DNA from: Pseudomonas sp. MMS21 TM103
GTDB taxonomy: Bacteria > Pseudomonadota > Gammaproteobacteria > Pseudomonadales > Pseudomonadaceae
Direction of reading: 5' to 3'
Assembly: GCF_022132145.1 (NCBI RefSeq)
Contig: NZ_JAJISP010000002.1
Span: forward strand, 620,001 to 684,000
Length of the DNA stretch: 64,000 nucleotides
Positions within the stretch are counted from its first letter, which is position 1; every line of letters starts with the position of its first letter. Below the pieces are notes generated by a model. It did no database searches. It saw nothing but the letters and a program-made list of their open reading frames with translations, and was not told the origin of the DNA. A program made the position numbers and the translations under genes. This document shows, piece by piece, positions 25,349 through 34,720 of this stretch.

Positions 25349-27616
25349 TCAACCGTGCGCGGTCAAACGCCAGGCGCGGTGGATCTTAGGATTACGGGCA
25401 AAATCCGGATCCAGGGTCGCGGCGCTGATTTCCTCCAAGCCATAACGCGCCGCGAGCCCCTCATCGAGCTGGAACTTGCGGAAGTTATTGGAGAAATACA
25501 ACACGCCGCCCGGCGCCAGGCGCGCCATGGCCAGGTCGATCAACTGCACGTGGTCGCGCTGGATGTCGAACACGCCTTCCATGCGCTTGGAATTGGAGAA
25601 GGTCGGCGGGTCGATGAAGATCAGGTCGTATTCACCGCGATCCTCCTCCAGCCAGCTCATCACATCGGCTTGTTCCAGCCGGTTCTTGTCCGAGAAGCCA
25701 TTGAGCGACAGGTTGCGCCGCGCCCAGTCCAGGTAAGTCTTCGACAAATCGACGCTGGTGGTGCTGCGCGCGCCACCCTTGGCCGCATGCACGGTCGCCG
25801 TGGCGGTGTAGCAATACAGGTTGAGGAAACGCTTGCCGGCCGCCTCACGCTGGATCCGCAGGCGCAAGGGCCGGTGATCGAGAAACAGCCCGGTGTCGAG
25901 GTAATCGGTAAGGTTGACCAGCAGCTTGACCCCGCCCTCGCCAACCTCCAAGAACTGGCCCTGCGCGCTCTGTCGCTGGTACTGCTTGGTGCCGCTCTGG
26001 CGCTCGCGACGCTTGATCACCACCTTGTTCTTGTCGATGTTCAGCGCCTGGGGAATCGCCGCCAGGGCATCGAACAGGCGCGCCTGGGCTTTTTCCGGGT
26101 CGATGGATTTGGGCGCGGCATATTCCTGCACATGCACCCAGTCTTCATACAGGTCGATGGCCAGGGCGTACTCCGGCATATCGGCGTCGTACAGCCGGTA
26201 GCATTCGACGCCTGCCTTGCGCGCCCATTTGCCCAGCTGCTTGAGGTTCTTTTGCAGACGATTGGCGAACATCTGCCCACCCTCGCTGAGGCGCGCCTGC
26301 TCGACGACAGGGGCCGGCAGCGGTTTGACCGGATTGCCGTTCTTATTGTACTGACGCTCCAGCGGCTCCAGCGGTGCCTTGTCGGCTTCAGCCTGTTCAC
26401 GCTCGCGTTCGCGCTGCTCGGGCGTACGTCGCTCGCCGGTGACGAACTGCTCCGGCTGCACCTTGATCAGCAGCAACTTGCACGGCAAGGCGCCGTTCCA
26501 GAAGGCATATTGCTTGTGGCTGCGAATGCCCATCCGCTTGCCCAGATCCGGCGCGCCGGTGAACACCGCCGCCTCCCAGCCCATGCAGGCCTGGCGCAGA
26601 CGTTCGCCGAGGTTCTGGTACAGATACAGCAGGCTGGCCTCATCACCCAGGCGCTCGCCATAGGGGGGATTGCAGATCACCAGGCCTTTCTGATTCTGGT
26701 CGGGGCGCGGCTCGAAGGTCGCCAACTCGCCCTGGTAGACCTTGATCCAGTGGCTCAGTCCGGCCCGCTCGATATTGTTGCGCGCCGGCTGAATCAGACG
26801 CGGATCGGCCTCGTAACCACGAATCCACAACGGCGGCTTGGCCAGCCCTTCGGTCGCACGCTGCTCGGCTTCAGCGTGCAGCTTCTTCCACAGGGCCGGG
26901 ACATGACCCTGCCAGTGGCTGAAGCCCCACAGCTCACGCTTGAGGTTCGGCGCGATGTCGGCGGCGATCATGGCCGCCTCCACCAGGAAGGTGCCGACAC
27001 CGCACATGGGATCGGCCAGAGCGCCGCCCTCGGCGGCAATACGCGGCCAGCCTGCACGCATCAGCACCGCAGCCGCGAGGTTTTCCTTCAGCGGCGCAGC
27101 GCCCTGCTGCAGGCGATAGCCGCGCTGGTGCAGGCTATGCCCAGACAGGTCGAGCGAAAGAATCGCTTCGCCGCGATCCAGGCGAAGGTGCACGCGCATG
27201 TCGGGATTGAGCTTGTCGATCGACGGCCGCGTGCCGTCTTTCTGCCGCAACTTGTCGACGATGGCATCCTTGACCTTCAACGCCCCGAAGTGGGTGTTGT
27301 CGATCCCTGAGCCATTGCCGCTGAACTCCACGGCCAGGCTGCCGTTGGGTTCCAAGTGCTCGAACCAGTCGACCTCCAGCACGCCCTCGTACAGGCTTTC
27401 GGCGTCCTGGATCGGGAAGCGCTTGAGCACCAGCAATACCCGGTTGGCCAGGCGCGACCACAAACACAGGCGATACGCCGTCTCCAGCTCGGCAACTCCC
27501 CGAATGGCGGATGTATGCTCGCGCGCCTCCTCCAGCCCCAGGTTGCCGGCTTCTTCAAGCAGCAAGCCCTCCAGGCCCTTGGGGCAGGTGAGAAAGAGTT
27601 CGTAACGATCCGACAT
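25349..27616 (-). CDS. rlmL: 23S rRNA bifunctional methyltransferase RlmKL (m2G2445 / m7G2069)
   Basis: Modifies two guanines of 23S rRNA, 755 aa. The N-terminal half has a THUMP domain (about 50-155) and a methyltransferase with DPMCGVGTFLVEAA and the catalytic NPPY in VICNPPYGERLG, which makes m2G2445. A charged linker (about 400-450) leads to the C-terminal RlmK methyltransferase with the DPP motif IFIDPPTFSNS, which makes m7G2069. Both halves look intact, so it is the fused gammaproteobacterial form. It is divergent from rmf. Confidence 0.96.
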   Translation of the reverse strand: MSDRYELFLTCPKGLEGLLLEEAGNLGLEEAREHTSAIRGVAELETAYRLCLWSRLANRVLLVLKRFPIQDAESLYEGVLEVDWFEHLEPNGSLAVEFSGNGSGIDNTHFGALKVKDAIVDKLRQKDGTRPSIDKLNPDMRVHLRLDRGEAILSLDLSGHSLHQRGYRLQQGAAPLKENLAAAVLMRAGWPRIAAEGGALADPMCGVGTFLVEAAMIAADIAPNLKRELWGFSHWQGHVPALWKKLHAEAEQRATEGLAKPPLWIRGYEADPRLIQPARNNIERAGLSHWIKVYQGELATFEPRPDQNQKGLVICNPPYGERLGDEASLLYLYQNLGERLRQACMGWEAAVFTGAPDLGKRMGIRSHKQYAFWNGALPCKLLLIKVQPEQFVTGERRTPEQREREREQAEADKAPLEPLERQYNKNGNPVKPLPAPVVEQARLSEGGQMFANRLQKNLKQLGKWARKAGVECYRLYDADMPEYALAIDLYEDWVHVQEYAAPKSIDPEKAQARLFDALAAIPQALNIDKNKVVIKRRERQSGTKQYQRQSAQGQFLEVGEGGVKLLVNLTDYLDTGLFLDHRPLRLRIQREAAGKRFLNLYCYTATATVHAAKGGARSTTSVDLSKTYLDWARRNLSLNGFSDKNRLEQADVMSWLEEDRGEYDLIFIDPPTFSNSKRMEGVFDIQRDHVQLIDLAMARLAPGGVLYFSNNFRKFQLDEGLAARYGLEEISAATLDPDFARNPKIHRAWRLTAHG

Positions 27617-27899
27617 GGGAATATCCAGTGCCTAAGGCAGTAAACGGCAGGTGAGCGAGTCAACACGGCCAAAATAAGTGACAAAACGTCGCAAGGCGAC
27701 CCTTCATCGGAATAAACAGAGCGTGCAACCGCGAGTTATTCGCGGTGGCAAAACACCAGTACGCAGGCTGCAAACGCCCGTACCATCGGTGGCCGCCCCA
27801 AGAAACAGAATCTTTTGCGTGTCGCCTTATGGCTTGAACGGCAAAAGTGTTACTTCCTTATGACAAAACGATCATTCCCAGGCACCTAAGCATTCGTTA

Positions 27900-28056
27900 G
27901 AAATCTACCCAGGCCTTCGTTGCAACGATGAGGGCGCGAGGCAGAACCGCCACGCCGGCAGCGGATTTCTCCTCTGGCAGATTTTTCTGCCTGACCTCGC
28001 GACGACGAGGTCGACGAGGTCTAAGGGACATAACAGTCAACATTGAGGGCAGCACC
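27900..28056 (+). ncRNA. Structured 5' leader of rmf (candidate rmf RNA motif)
   Basis: A conserved RNA structure called the rmf motif is known from presumed 5' UTRs of rmf in Pseudomonas. The sequence here is consistent: several stem-forming blocks, such as cctcg/cgagg in the DNA around 27995-28018 and ggcag/ctgcc around 27976-27992, lie between an AT-rich region and the rmf start. I have not folded it. Boundaries are approximate, and the upstream part (27617-27900) holds no gene I can support. Confidence 0.5.
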
Positions 28057-28058
28057 CT

Positions 28059-28274
28059 ATGAGAAGACTTAAGCGTGATCCGTTAGAAAAAGCTTTTTTG
28101 CGCGGCTACCAATACGGCATCCATGGCAAATCCCGCGAAATGTGTCCTTTTACTCTTCCTTCGGTTCGTCAAGCCTGGTTAAACGGCTGGCGCGAAGGTC
28201 GCGGTGACAACTGGGACGGACTGACCGGCACCGCTGGCATCCATCGACTCAACGAACTCCACGCTGTCGGCTAA
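28059..28274 (+). CDS. rmf: Ribosome modulation factor Rmf
   Basis: A small basic protein (71 aa) that dimerises 70S ribosomes into inactive 100S particles in stationary phase. The sequence MRRLKRDPLEKAFLRGYQYG, then CPF and WLNGWREGRGDNWDGLTG is the family signature over nearly its full length. It has a long leader (see the entry at 27900-28056) and its own terminator downstream. It lies between rlmKL and pyrD, an order I recall from other Pseudomonas. Confidence 0.97.
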   Translation: MRRLKRDPLEKAFLRGYQYGIHGKSREMCPFTLPSVRQAWLNGWREGRGDNWDGLTGTAGIHRLNELHAVG

Positions 28275-28346
28275 CAGGCTACTAACTAACCCTAGGAAAC
28301 TACCGACTTCACATGCACGCCCCATCCGGGCGGCGGGCGAGAGCCC

Positions 28347-28373
28347 AGGGGCTCCTTCAGGGAGCCCCTTTTT
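28347..28373 (+). terminator. Rho-independent terminator of rmf
   Basis: An 8-bp stem ggggctcc/ggagcccc with a 5-base loop, followed by TTTTT. It lies about 75 bp after the rmf stop and before the convergent pyrD. Confidence 0.9.
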
Positions 28374-28425
28374 ATTGCCTGCGCTACCGCGCCCGCTAAC
28401 CATTCCCGACCATCACCAAGGCCGC

Positions 28426-29454
28426 TCAAACCTTGCGTGGCAAGCCAGCGATCGCATCCACCGCCTCGCGGATCAGTGCCGGCCCCTTGTAAATGAACCC
28501 GGAATAAATCTGCACCAGGCTCGCCCCGGCGGCGATCTTCTCGCCGGCGTGCTTGCCTTCGGTGATGCCGCCTACGGCAATGATCGGCAAACGCCCCGCC
28601 AGTTCGGCAGCCAGAACCTTGACGATATGGGTGCTCTTGTCGCGTACAGGCGCGCCGGACAACCCGCCGGCCTCGTCGCCGAACTCCAGGCCCTGGACGC
28701 CTTCCCGGCCCAGGGTGGTATTGGTGGCAATCACCGCATCCATGCCGGCCTCGACCAGCGCCTTGGCCACCTCGACGGTCTCTTCGTCGCTCATGTCCGG
28801 AGCGATCTTGATGGCCAGCGGCACGCGCTTGCCATGCTGCCGGGTCAAGTCTTCCTGACGAAGGCGCAAGGCTTCGAGCAGCTGCTTGAGCGAGTCGCCG
28901 AACTGCAGGCTGCGCAAGCCCGGGGTATTCGGCGAGCTGACGTTGACCGTCACGTAACTGGCGTGGGCATAGACCTTGTCCAGGCAGAGCAAGTAATCGT
29001 CCACCGCTCGCTCGACCGGGGTATCGAAGTTCTTGCCGATATTGATGCCCAGCACGCCCTTGTACTTGGCCGCCTGCACCCTGCTCAGCAGATGGTCGAC
29101 ACCGAGGTTATTGAAGCCCATGCGATTGATGATGGCCTCGGCTTCCGGCAGCCGGAACAACCGCGGCTTGGGGTTACCCGGCTGCGGACGCGGTGTCACG
29201 GTGCCAATCTCGACGAAGCCAAAACCGAGCTGGGCAAAACCGTCGATAGCATCGCCATTCTTGTCCAGACCGGCCGCCAAGCCGACCGGATTGGCGAATT
29301 CCAGTCCCATCACCTTGACTGGCAAACTCGCCGGTGCCTTGCACAGCAGGCCATTGAGCCCCAAACGTCCACCAGCACCGACCAGATCGATGGTCAGCTC
29401 GTGGGAGGTTTCCGGGGAGAGTTTGAACAGTAGCTGGCGGGCCAGGGTATACAT
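28426..29454 (-). CDS. pyrD: Dihydroorotate dehydrogenase (quinone), class 2
   Basis: Fourth step of pyrimidine synthesis, oxidising dihydroorotate with membrane quinone, 342 aa. The N-terminal amphipathic extension [20 protein letters not shown] is the membrane and quinone-binding part that marks class 2. FMN and substrate motifs include [20 protein letters not shown] and [11 protein letters not shown] with the catalytic Ser region. I choose the ATG at 29454; the frame continues to 29559 but similarity begins at MYTLAR. Confidence 0.96.
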   Translation of the reverse strand: MYTLARQLLFKLSPETSHELTIDLVGAGGRLGLNGLLCKAPASLPVKVMGLEFANPVGLAAGLDKNGDAIDGFAQLGFGFVEIGTVTPRPQPGNPKPRLFRLPEAEAIINRMGFNNLGVDHLLSRVQAAKYKGVLGINIGKNFDTPVERAVDDYLLCLDKVYAHASYVTVNVSSPNTPGLRSLQFGDSLKQLLEALRLRQEDLTRQHGKRVPLAIKIAPDMSDEETVEVAKALVEAGMDAVIATNTTLGREGVQGLEFGDEAGGLSGAPVRDKSTHIVKVLAAELAGRLPIIAVGGITEGKHAGEKIAAGASLVQIYSGFIYKGPALIREAVDAIAGLPRKV

Positions 29455-29660
29455 GGGCAGGCTTAGCTCGATAATGACGAAGTCGGAAAGGCGGCGATTA
29501 TACAGGCCGGGGGAACAGCTAGCGAGCGAAGGTCGAGCAAGCCCCCGGACCGGGCACAACGCCAGCAGAAACTGCGAGTGGTATCAGAGCGCCAGCTCGA
29601 GAACGTCTCTAGGTACTCGCGGCAAGGGGCGCTCGCACTAGGCGGGTTTTTTTCACACGC

Positions 29661-29882
29661 TCAGCCCAGGCGGCGCAAGCCGAGTAACTGGCCGGTCGAG
29701 TTAAACTCCAGCTCGAAGCATCCGTAGACGCCTTCGTGAGTCAAAAACGGTCGAAAATGATGGGCCGGCACACTGACCCGCCTGCCATCACGACTCTGCA
29801 CCAGGATGCGGTTCGCCCGCCCCTGATAGACCGCACGCATGCGCTCGGCAGATAACGCGAGATCCAGCAGCAGACTGGCCAT
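29661..29882 (-). CDS. DUF2835 family protein
   Basis: A 73-aa protein that fits the DUF2835 family: an N-terminal LALSAERMRAVYQG segment, then QSRDGRRVSVPAHHFRPF and HEGVYGCFELEF. Its function is unknown. I choose the ATG at 29882, because the longer frame to 30050 runs back across the start of the divergent gene at 30033 and is not family-like. It sits between pyrD and the divergent unknown protein. Confidence 0.82.
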   Translation of the reverse strand: MASLLLDLALSAERMRAVYQGRANRILVQSRDGRRVSVPAHHFRPFLTHEGVYGCFELEFNSTGQLLGLRRLG

Positions 29883-30032
29883 GCAGACACCTTGGAAAAT
29901 GAATGCGCTCATCTTGCCACAAGCAACCACCAATCTCCGTCCAGAACCCGCCATTTTGAGCAGCAAAGCCTGTGCAACTGCCGTGTGGCTCTGCCACACT
30001 TGCGCCGGTGTCCTTGGAGTTCGCACCCGGTC

Positions 30033-30956
30033 ATGAGCCTGTTCGATCACCCCTCCTCCCTCAGCTCACGCCTTGCCGCCCTGATCCAGCGCCTGGGCTG
30101 GAGCGGCCGTGCGCCGCGCTTGATCCTGGAACGCGCCAGCCGTCTGGATCTGCCCTTCAAAGCCATGCCCTCGACCCGCGACAGCATCTGCTGGCTCGAA
30201 GGCCCGCCACTGCAACGCCTGGTCGAACTGCCGCGCGACGCCCTGTCTGGCCCGGTGCAGGAAGACAAAGCCCAAGCCCATGCGGTACTTGTTCAGGTCG
30301 TCGAGGTGCAACAGCAGCAACTGGCATCGTTCGACCTGCGCCTGATCGACGGGCTGAGCAGCTGCGACCCCGAACAGGTCCACGTCACCAGCTTCGAGGA
30401 ATACGCTGCCAGCGAAGCCTGCCGCCAGGTGCGCATCATCAGCTACAAAGACTTCGTCAAGACCATCAGCCAGGCCTTGCCCCGCTTCCTCGCTGGCGAA
30501 TGCATCAGCCTGCGCCAGGCCAGCTGGCACGGCGAGCGGATATTCTGGGGCGGCGAGCAACATAGTGAAGCCTTGGCCTGCGCCGTCGCCTATGCGCGCC
30601 GCCGCCAACTGGAAATACTCCTACCTGCCGAACTGTCCAGCTACCGCTTGAGCAGTAGCGGCCTGACCGAACTGCAACAGCGCTATCACGTCCTGGCCAT
30701 GCCTGGCGCAGCCTGGAGCGACCCGGCGTTCATGAGCCTGCTGCTGGATACCGGCCTGCCCTATGCCCGCCTGTCACTGCTGCGCAGCCCGGGCGCACCG
30801 GAGTTTCTCCTGCTGCCCAAGCACTCCACGGAGGCCACCGCCCTGGGCGAAGGTCTGCGCCTGGCCGGTGCACCCGATGTGGTGCACTACCTGCAAGGGC
30901 TTGCAGCGGCCAAAACCGAGACAGCGCCGGCCCAAGGCGCAGCATTGTTGCCTTAA
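30033..30956 (+). CDS. Conserved hypothetical protein
   Basis: A 307-aa soluble protein with no signal peptide or membrane segment. I cannot assign a family with certainty. The ATG at 30033 (MSLFDHPSSLSSRLAALI) has a GGAG 13 bases upstream. Codon use and the G/C third-position bias match its neighbours, so it is a genuine core gene. It is divergent from the DUF2835 gene, with about 150 bp between starts. Confidence 0.8.
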   Translation: MSLFDHPSSLSSRLAALIQRLGWSGRAPRLILERASRLDLPFKAMPSTRDSICWLEGPPLQRLVELPRDALSGPVQEDKAQAHAVLVQVVEVQQQQLASFDLRLIDGLSSCDPEQVHVTSFEEYAASEACRQVRIISYKDFVKTISQALPRFLAGECISLRQASWHGERIFWGGEQHSEALACAVAYARRRQLEILLPAELSSYRLSSSGLTELQQRYHVLAMPGAAWSDPAFMSLLLDTGLPYARLSLLRSPGAPEFLLLPKHSTEATALGEGLRLAGAPDVVHYLQGLAAAKTETAPAQGAALLP

Positions 30957-31144
30957 GACAAGGCTGCTCACCCATTAACGGTGGCATCTCGCGTTTTTCG
31001 GATGGGCCGTACGGTCTTGCGCTCTAGCCCACCGCCGCCAAATAAGCAGCCTTGGTGGGCTGCAGCCCAGGCTTTGCCCTCAACGACTGAGGGCTACCTG
31101 GTCTTTGGCATTCCCAGAACGGCAATGGCACTCAGCCAGCAGCC

Positions 31145-32701
31145 TCAGACCGATCGGATCAGGTGATCGAAGGCGCTGAGCGATGCCTTGGCGCCCTCGC
31201 CCACGGCGATGACGATCTGCTTGTACGGCACAGTGGTCACGTCGCCGGCGGCGAAGATACCGGGTACGTTGGTGCCACCCCTGGCATCGACGATGATCTC
31301 ACCGCGCGGCGACAACTCGATCACGCCTTTGAGCCAGTCGCTATTGGGCAGCAGACCGATCTGCACGAAGATGCCCTCCAGCTCGACACGGTGCAGTTCG
31401 TCAGTGTGGCGATCCTTGTAAACCAATGCATTGACCTTCTGCCCATCGCCCAGCACTTCGCTGGTCAGCGCGCTCTTGATGATGGTCACGTTCGCCAGAC
31501 TGTTGAGCTTGTTCTGCAGTACCGCATCGGCACGCAACTGGCTGTCGAACTCGATCAGGGTGACGTGGGCGACGATGCCAGCCAGGTCGATGGCGGCTTC
31601 CACACCGGAGTTGCCACCCCCGATCACCGCCACCCGCTTGCCCTTGAACAAAGGACCATCGCAATGCGGGCAGTAGGCCACGCCCTTGCCACGGTAGGCC
31701 TGCTCGCCGGGCACGTTCATCTCCCTCCAGCGCGCGCCAGTGGCCAAAATCAGGGTCTTGGCTTTCAGTGACGCTCCGCTGTCGAACCTGACTTCATGCA
31801 GGCCGCCGGCCTGCCCTGCCGGAATGATGGCACTGGCACGCTGCAGATTCATGATATCGACTTCGTACTGCTTGACGTGCTCTTCCAGAGCGCGGGCCAG
31901 CTTCGGCCCATCGGTTTCCTGTACCGAGATGAAGTTCTCGATGGCCATGGTATCCAGCACCTGGCCGCCGAAACGTTCGGCCGCCACGCCGGTACGGATG
32001 CCTTTGCGCGCGGCATAGATAGCCGCAGCAGCGCCAGCCGGTCCACCACCGACCACCAGCACGTCGAAGGCCGCCTTGGCATTGAGCTTGTCGGCATCAC
32101 GGGCACCGGCATTGGTGTCGATCTTGGCGATGATTTCTTCCACCCCCATGCGGCCCTGGCCGAACAGCTCGCCGTTGAGGTAGAGGCTCGGTACCGACAT
32201 GACCTGCCGCGCCTCGACCTCTGCCTGGAATAGCGCGCCGTCGATGGCGACGTGGCGGATATTGGGGTTGAGCACGGCCATCAGGTTCAGCGCCTGGACC
32301 ACGTCCGGGCAGTTCTGGCAGGACAGCGAATAGTAGGTTTCGAAATTGAATTCGCCGTCGATGCCCTTGATCTGCTCGATCACATCGGCTGCGATCTTGG
32401 ATGGATGGCCACCGACCTGCAGCAACGCCAGCACCAGCGAGGTGAATTCGTGACCCATGGGAATACCGGCAAAGCGCAGGCCGATGTCCGCCGCTGGGCG
32501 ATTAAGCGAGAACGACGGCGTGCGACTGTCGCGGCCATCGGTCTTGAGGGTAATCTTGTCGGTCAGGCTGACGATGTCTTGCAGCAGGCCGAGCAATTCG
32601 CGGGATTTGTCACTGTCATCGAGGGACGCGACGATCTCCAACGGCTGGGTGACCTTCTCGAGGTAGGTCTTCAACTGGGCTTTCAGATTGGCGTCCAACA
32701 T
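31145..32701 (-). CDS. ahpF: Alkyl hydroperoxide reductase subunit F
   Basis: An NADH-dependent flavoprotein disulfide reductase that recharges AhpC, 518 aa. The N-terminal double-thioredoxin domain carries the redox pair in LSCQNCPDV. The C-terminal thioredoxin-reductase-like part has the FAD site [12 protein letters not shown], the catalytic CPHCDGP and the NAD site [12 protein letters not shown]. It is downstream of ahpC on the same strand, separated by about 245 bp that contains a repeat element. Confidence 0.97.
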   Translation of the reverse strand: MLDANLKAQLKTYLEKVTQPLEIVASLDDSDKSRELLGLLQDIVSLTDKITLKTDGRDSRTPSFSLNRPAADIGLRFAGIPMGHEFTSLVLALLQVGGHPSKIAADVIEQIKGIDGEFNFETYYSLSCQNCPDVVQALNLMAVLNPNIRHVAIDGALFQAEVEARQVMSVPSLYLNGELFGQGRMGVEEIIAKIDTNAGARDADKLNAKAAFDVLVVGGGPAGAAAAIYAARKGIRTGVAAERFGGQVLDTMAIENFISVQETDGPKLARALEEHVKQYEVDIMNLQRASAIIPAGQAGGLHEVRFDSGASLKAKTLILATGARWREMNVPGEQAYRGKGVAYCPHCDGPLFKGKRVAVIGGGNSGVEAAIDLAGIVAHVTLIEFDSQLRADAVLQNKLNSLANVTIIKSALTSEVLGDGQKVNALVYKDRHTDELHRVELEGIFVQIGLLPNSDWLKGVIELSPRGEIIVDARGGTNVPGIFAAGDVTTVPYKQIVIAVGEGAKASLSAFDHLIRSV

Positions 32702-32821
32702 GGCGAAATGTCCTCAATGACGAAATTCGGGCAATAAAATGCCCGGGCGGATCGCGCCCAGGCATCGGGCGCCTTTAGAAACCGGTGGGCTTCATGAGGC
32801 GTGAATAAAATGGAATGGAGA

Positions 32822-32932
32822 GTGTCGCGAGCGACGGCAGTGCAAGGCGAAGTCAGGCGAGGACGCGGAGTGTACTTAAGCACATGACAAGTCCGAGCCT
32901 GACTTCAACGCAGCAATGCCTAGCGCAGCAGC
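32822..32932 (+). repeat. Interspersed palindromic repeat (copy B) between ahpC and ahpF
   Basis: About 110 bp. A perfect 10-bp inverted repeat, gaagtcaggc (32849-32858) and gcctgacttc (32897-32906), flanks a core with GAGGACGCGGAGTGTAC and CATGACAAG. Flanking blocks CAAGGC, AACGCAG and TAGCGC recur in the same order in the element at 5298-5422 (minus). It would form a long hairpin in the ahpC-ahpF transcript. Confidence 0.65.
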
Positions 32933-32945
32933 TCTACAGCCATTT

Positions 32946-33509
32946 TTAGATCTTGCCAACCAGATCAAGCGAAGGAGCCAGAGTGGCCTCACCTTCCTTC
33001 CACTTGGCCGGGCAGACTTCGCCCGGGTGAGCGGCAGTGTACTGAGCAGCTTTCAGCTTGCGCAGGGTTTCGGATACGTCGCGGGCGATTTCGTTGGAGT
33101 GGATTTCCACGGTCTTGATCATGCCTTGCGGGTTGATCAGGAAGGTGCCGCGCAGCGCCAGGCCTTCTTCGGCGATGTGTACACCGAAAGCGTTGGTCAG
33201 GGCGTGGGTCGGGTCGCCGATCAGCGGGAACTGAGCCTTGCCCACAGCAGGGGAAGTCTCGTGCCAGACTTTGTGCGAGAAGTGGGTGTCGGTGGTGACG
33301 ATATAGATTTCGGTACCGGCATCACGGAACGCGGCGTAGTTATTGGCAGCGTCTTCGATCTCAGTCGGGCAGTTGAAGGTAAAGGCTGCCGGCATGAAGA
33401 TCAGCACAGACCACTGACCCTGCAGCGACTGCTCGGTGACTTCGATGAACTTGCCGTTGTGGAAAGCGTTGGCCTTGAAAGGTTGAACCTGGGTGTTAAT
33501 GAGGGACAT
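32946..33509 (-). CDS. ahpC: Alkyl hydroperoxide reductase subunit C (2-Cys peroxiredoxin)
   Basis: Reduces H2O2 and organic peroxides, 187 aa, the usual AhpC length. The peroxidatic Cys47 is in FTFNCPTE and the resolving Cys166 in GEVCPAKW; GGxG- and YF-type surfaces are typical of robust AhpC. It pairs with ahpF downstream. A 21-bp inverted repeat lies about 90-110 bp upstream of the start. Confidence 0.97.
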   Translation of the reverse strand: MSLINTQVQPFKANAFHNGKFIEVTEQSLQGQWSVLIFMPAAFTFNCPTEIEDAANNYAAFRDAGTEIYIVTTDTHFSHKVWHETSPAVGKAQFPLIGDPTHALTNAFGVHIAEEGLALRGTFLINPQGMIKTVEIHSNEIARDVSETLRKLKAAQYTAAHPGEVCPAKWKEGEATLAPSLDLVGKI

Positions 33510-33596
33510 CTGTCATTCCTTGTGAGGGTTGAAAATCTACTGGGGGGGCATGTTAGCCACTTCAGTGCAGAAAGCTTATTGATTGCCGCCATGGTT

Positions 33597-33617
33597 TCGA
33601 TTGATTAAGCCAATCGA
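33597..33617. promoter_or_regulatory. Inverted repeat upstream of ahpC, possible regulator (OxyR-type) site
   Basis: A perfect 7-7-7 inverted repeat, tcgattg-N7-caatcga, centred about 98 bp upstream of the ahpC ATG. The half-site spacing and ATCGAT/ATCGAA character are compatible with a LysR-type regulator such as OxyR, but the four-part ATAG/CTAT OxyR consensus is not clearly present. It also lies just after the stop of the upstream quinone oxidoreductase gene. Confidence 0.35.
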
Positions 33618-33626
33618 TACCCGGCT

Positions 33627-34592
33627 TCACGCCAGGGTCGGGTCTATCACCAGCACCAGTTTGCCGTTGACCCGGTTGCTCGCCAGTTCGGCAAAGGCCG
33701 TTTGCGCGTCCTCGATCGGGAAACTGCGCTCCAGCTGCGGCTTGAGCCGGCCTTCGGCAAACAGCGGCCACACCTGATGCTGCAGATCGTGCAGAAGATC
33801 GGCCTTGAACTGATCATCGCGACTGCGCAGGGTCGAACCGATGAGATGAATGCGCTTACCCAGCAGTAACCCCATATCCAGTTCGGCCTTGCGCCCGCCC
33901 ATCAGACCTATATTCACCCAGCGACCATCGAGCGCCAGCAACTCCAGGTTGAGCGCGGCGTAGTTGCCGCCAACAGGATCGAGGATCACATCGAAGGGGG
34001 CGAAATCGCGTATGGCCTGCAGGCTGTCATCGCCACGCAACACACCCGCCTGGGCACCCAAGGCTTCGCAATAGGCCAGGCGCTCGGCAGAACCGACGCT
34101 GACCCAACACGGACTGCCAAACGCCTTGCACAACTGGATCGCCGCCGACCCCACACCGCTGGCCCCCGCATGCAACAGGACCTTTTCGCCAGGTTTCAAG
34201 CCAGCCAACTGGAACAGGTTGAGCCAGGCCGTGGCATACACCTCGGGCAAGGCAGCCGCCTCTTGCAGCGAGACACCCTCAGGCACTGGCAAGGCATGCC
34301 GTGCATCGATCACCACGTCCTCAGCCATGCCGCCGCCGCTGAGCAACGCGCACACCCGATCACCAACCTTCCAGTCACTGCCGGCCCCAACCTCGCTCAC
34401 TACACCGGCGCATTCCAGACCCAATATATCGCTGGCACCCGGCGGCGGTGGATACAGACCGGCACATTGCAGCAGGTCGGCCCTGTTCAGTCCGGCTGCC
34501 GCCACTCGAATACGAATCTGCCCTACATCACAGGCCGGGGTGGGCTGCTTCGCCCATTCCACGCGCCCGTCAACGCCTTGCAATGCCTTCAC
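33627..34592 (-). CDS. NAD(P)H:quinone oxidoreductase, zeta-crystallin/PIG3-like
   Basis: A zinc-independent medium-chain reductase, 321 aa, expected to reduce quinones or reactive carbonyls with NADPH. The N-terminal GroES-like domain contains GLNRADLLQCAGLYPPPPGAS and the Rossmann part has HAGASGVGSAAIQL. I prefer GTG at 34592 (MKALQGVDG), because GGAGG lies 4 bases upstream and the protein then begins like its family. The ATG at 34610 has no Shine-Dalgarno. It is upstream of ahpC on the same strand. Confidence 0.88.
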   Translation of the reverse strand: MKALQGVDGRVEWAKQPTPACDVGQIRIRVAAAGLNRADLLQCAGLYPPPPGASDILGLECAGVVSEVGAGSDWKVGDRVCALLSGGGMAEDVVIDARHALPVPEGVSLQEAAALPEVYATAWLNLFQLAGLKPGEKVLLHAGASGVGSAAIQLCKAFGSPCWVSVGSAERLAYCEALGAQAGVLRGDDSLQAIRDFAPFDVILDPVGGNYAALNLELLALDGRWVNIGLMGGRKAELDMGLLLGKRIHLIGSTLRSRDDQFKADLLHDLQHQVWPLFAEGRLKPQLERSFPIEDAQTAFAELASNRVNGKLVLVIDPTLA

Positions 34593-34720
34593 GCTGCCTC
34601 CATAGTGCATTTGAACCGAGCCCGACGTTTAACGTCGGTCTATTGCTTTGCGCCGATGGAACTTGGCGCCCTGAATGATGGCCTAATATGCGTTATCAAT
34701 TGTCCCTACGTCGAGTAAGC

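Noticed and set aside
25355..27310. 651-codon plus-strand frame opposite rlmL
   Set aside because: Antisense of a well-supported methyltransferase gene, with no recognisable domains.
27678..27863. 61-codon open frame between rlmL and rmf
   Set aside because: No ribosome-binding site, basic low-information sequence, and it lies in the expected promoter and leader region of rmf.
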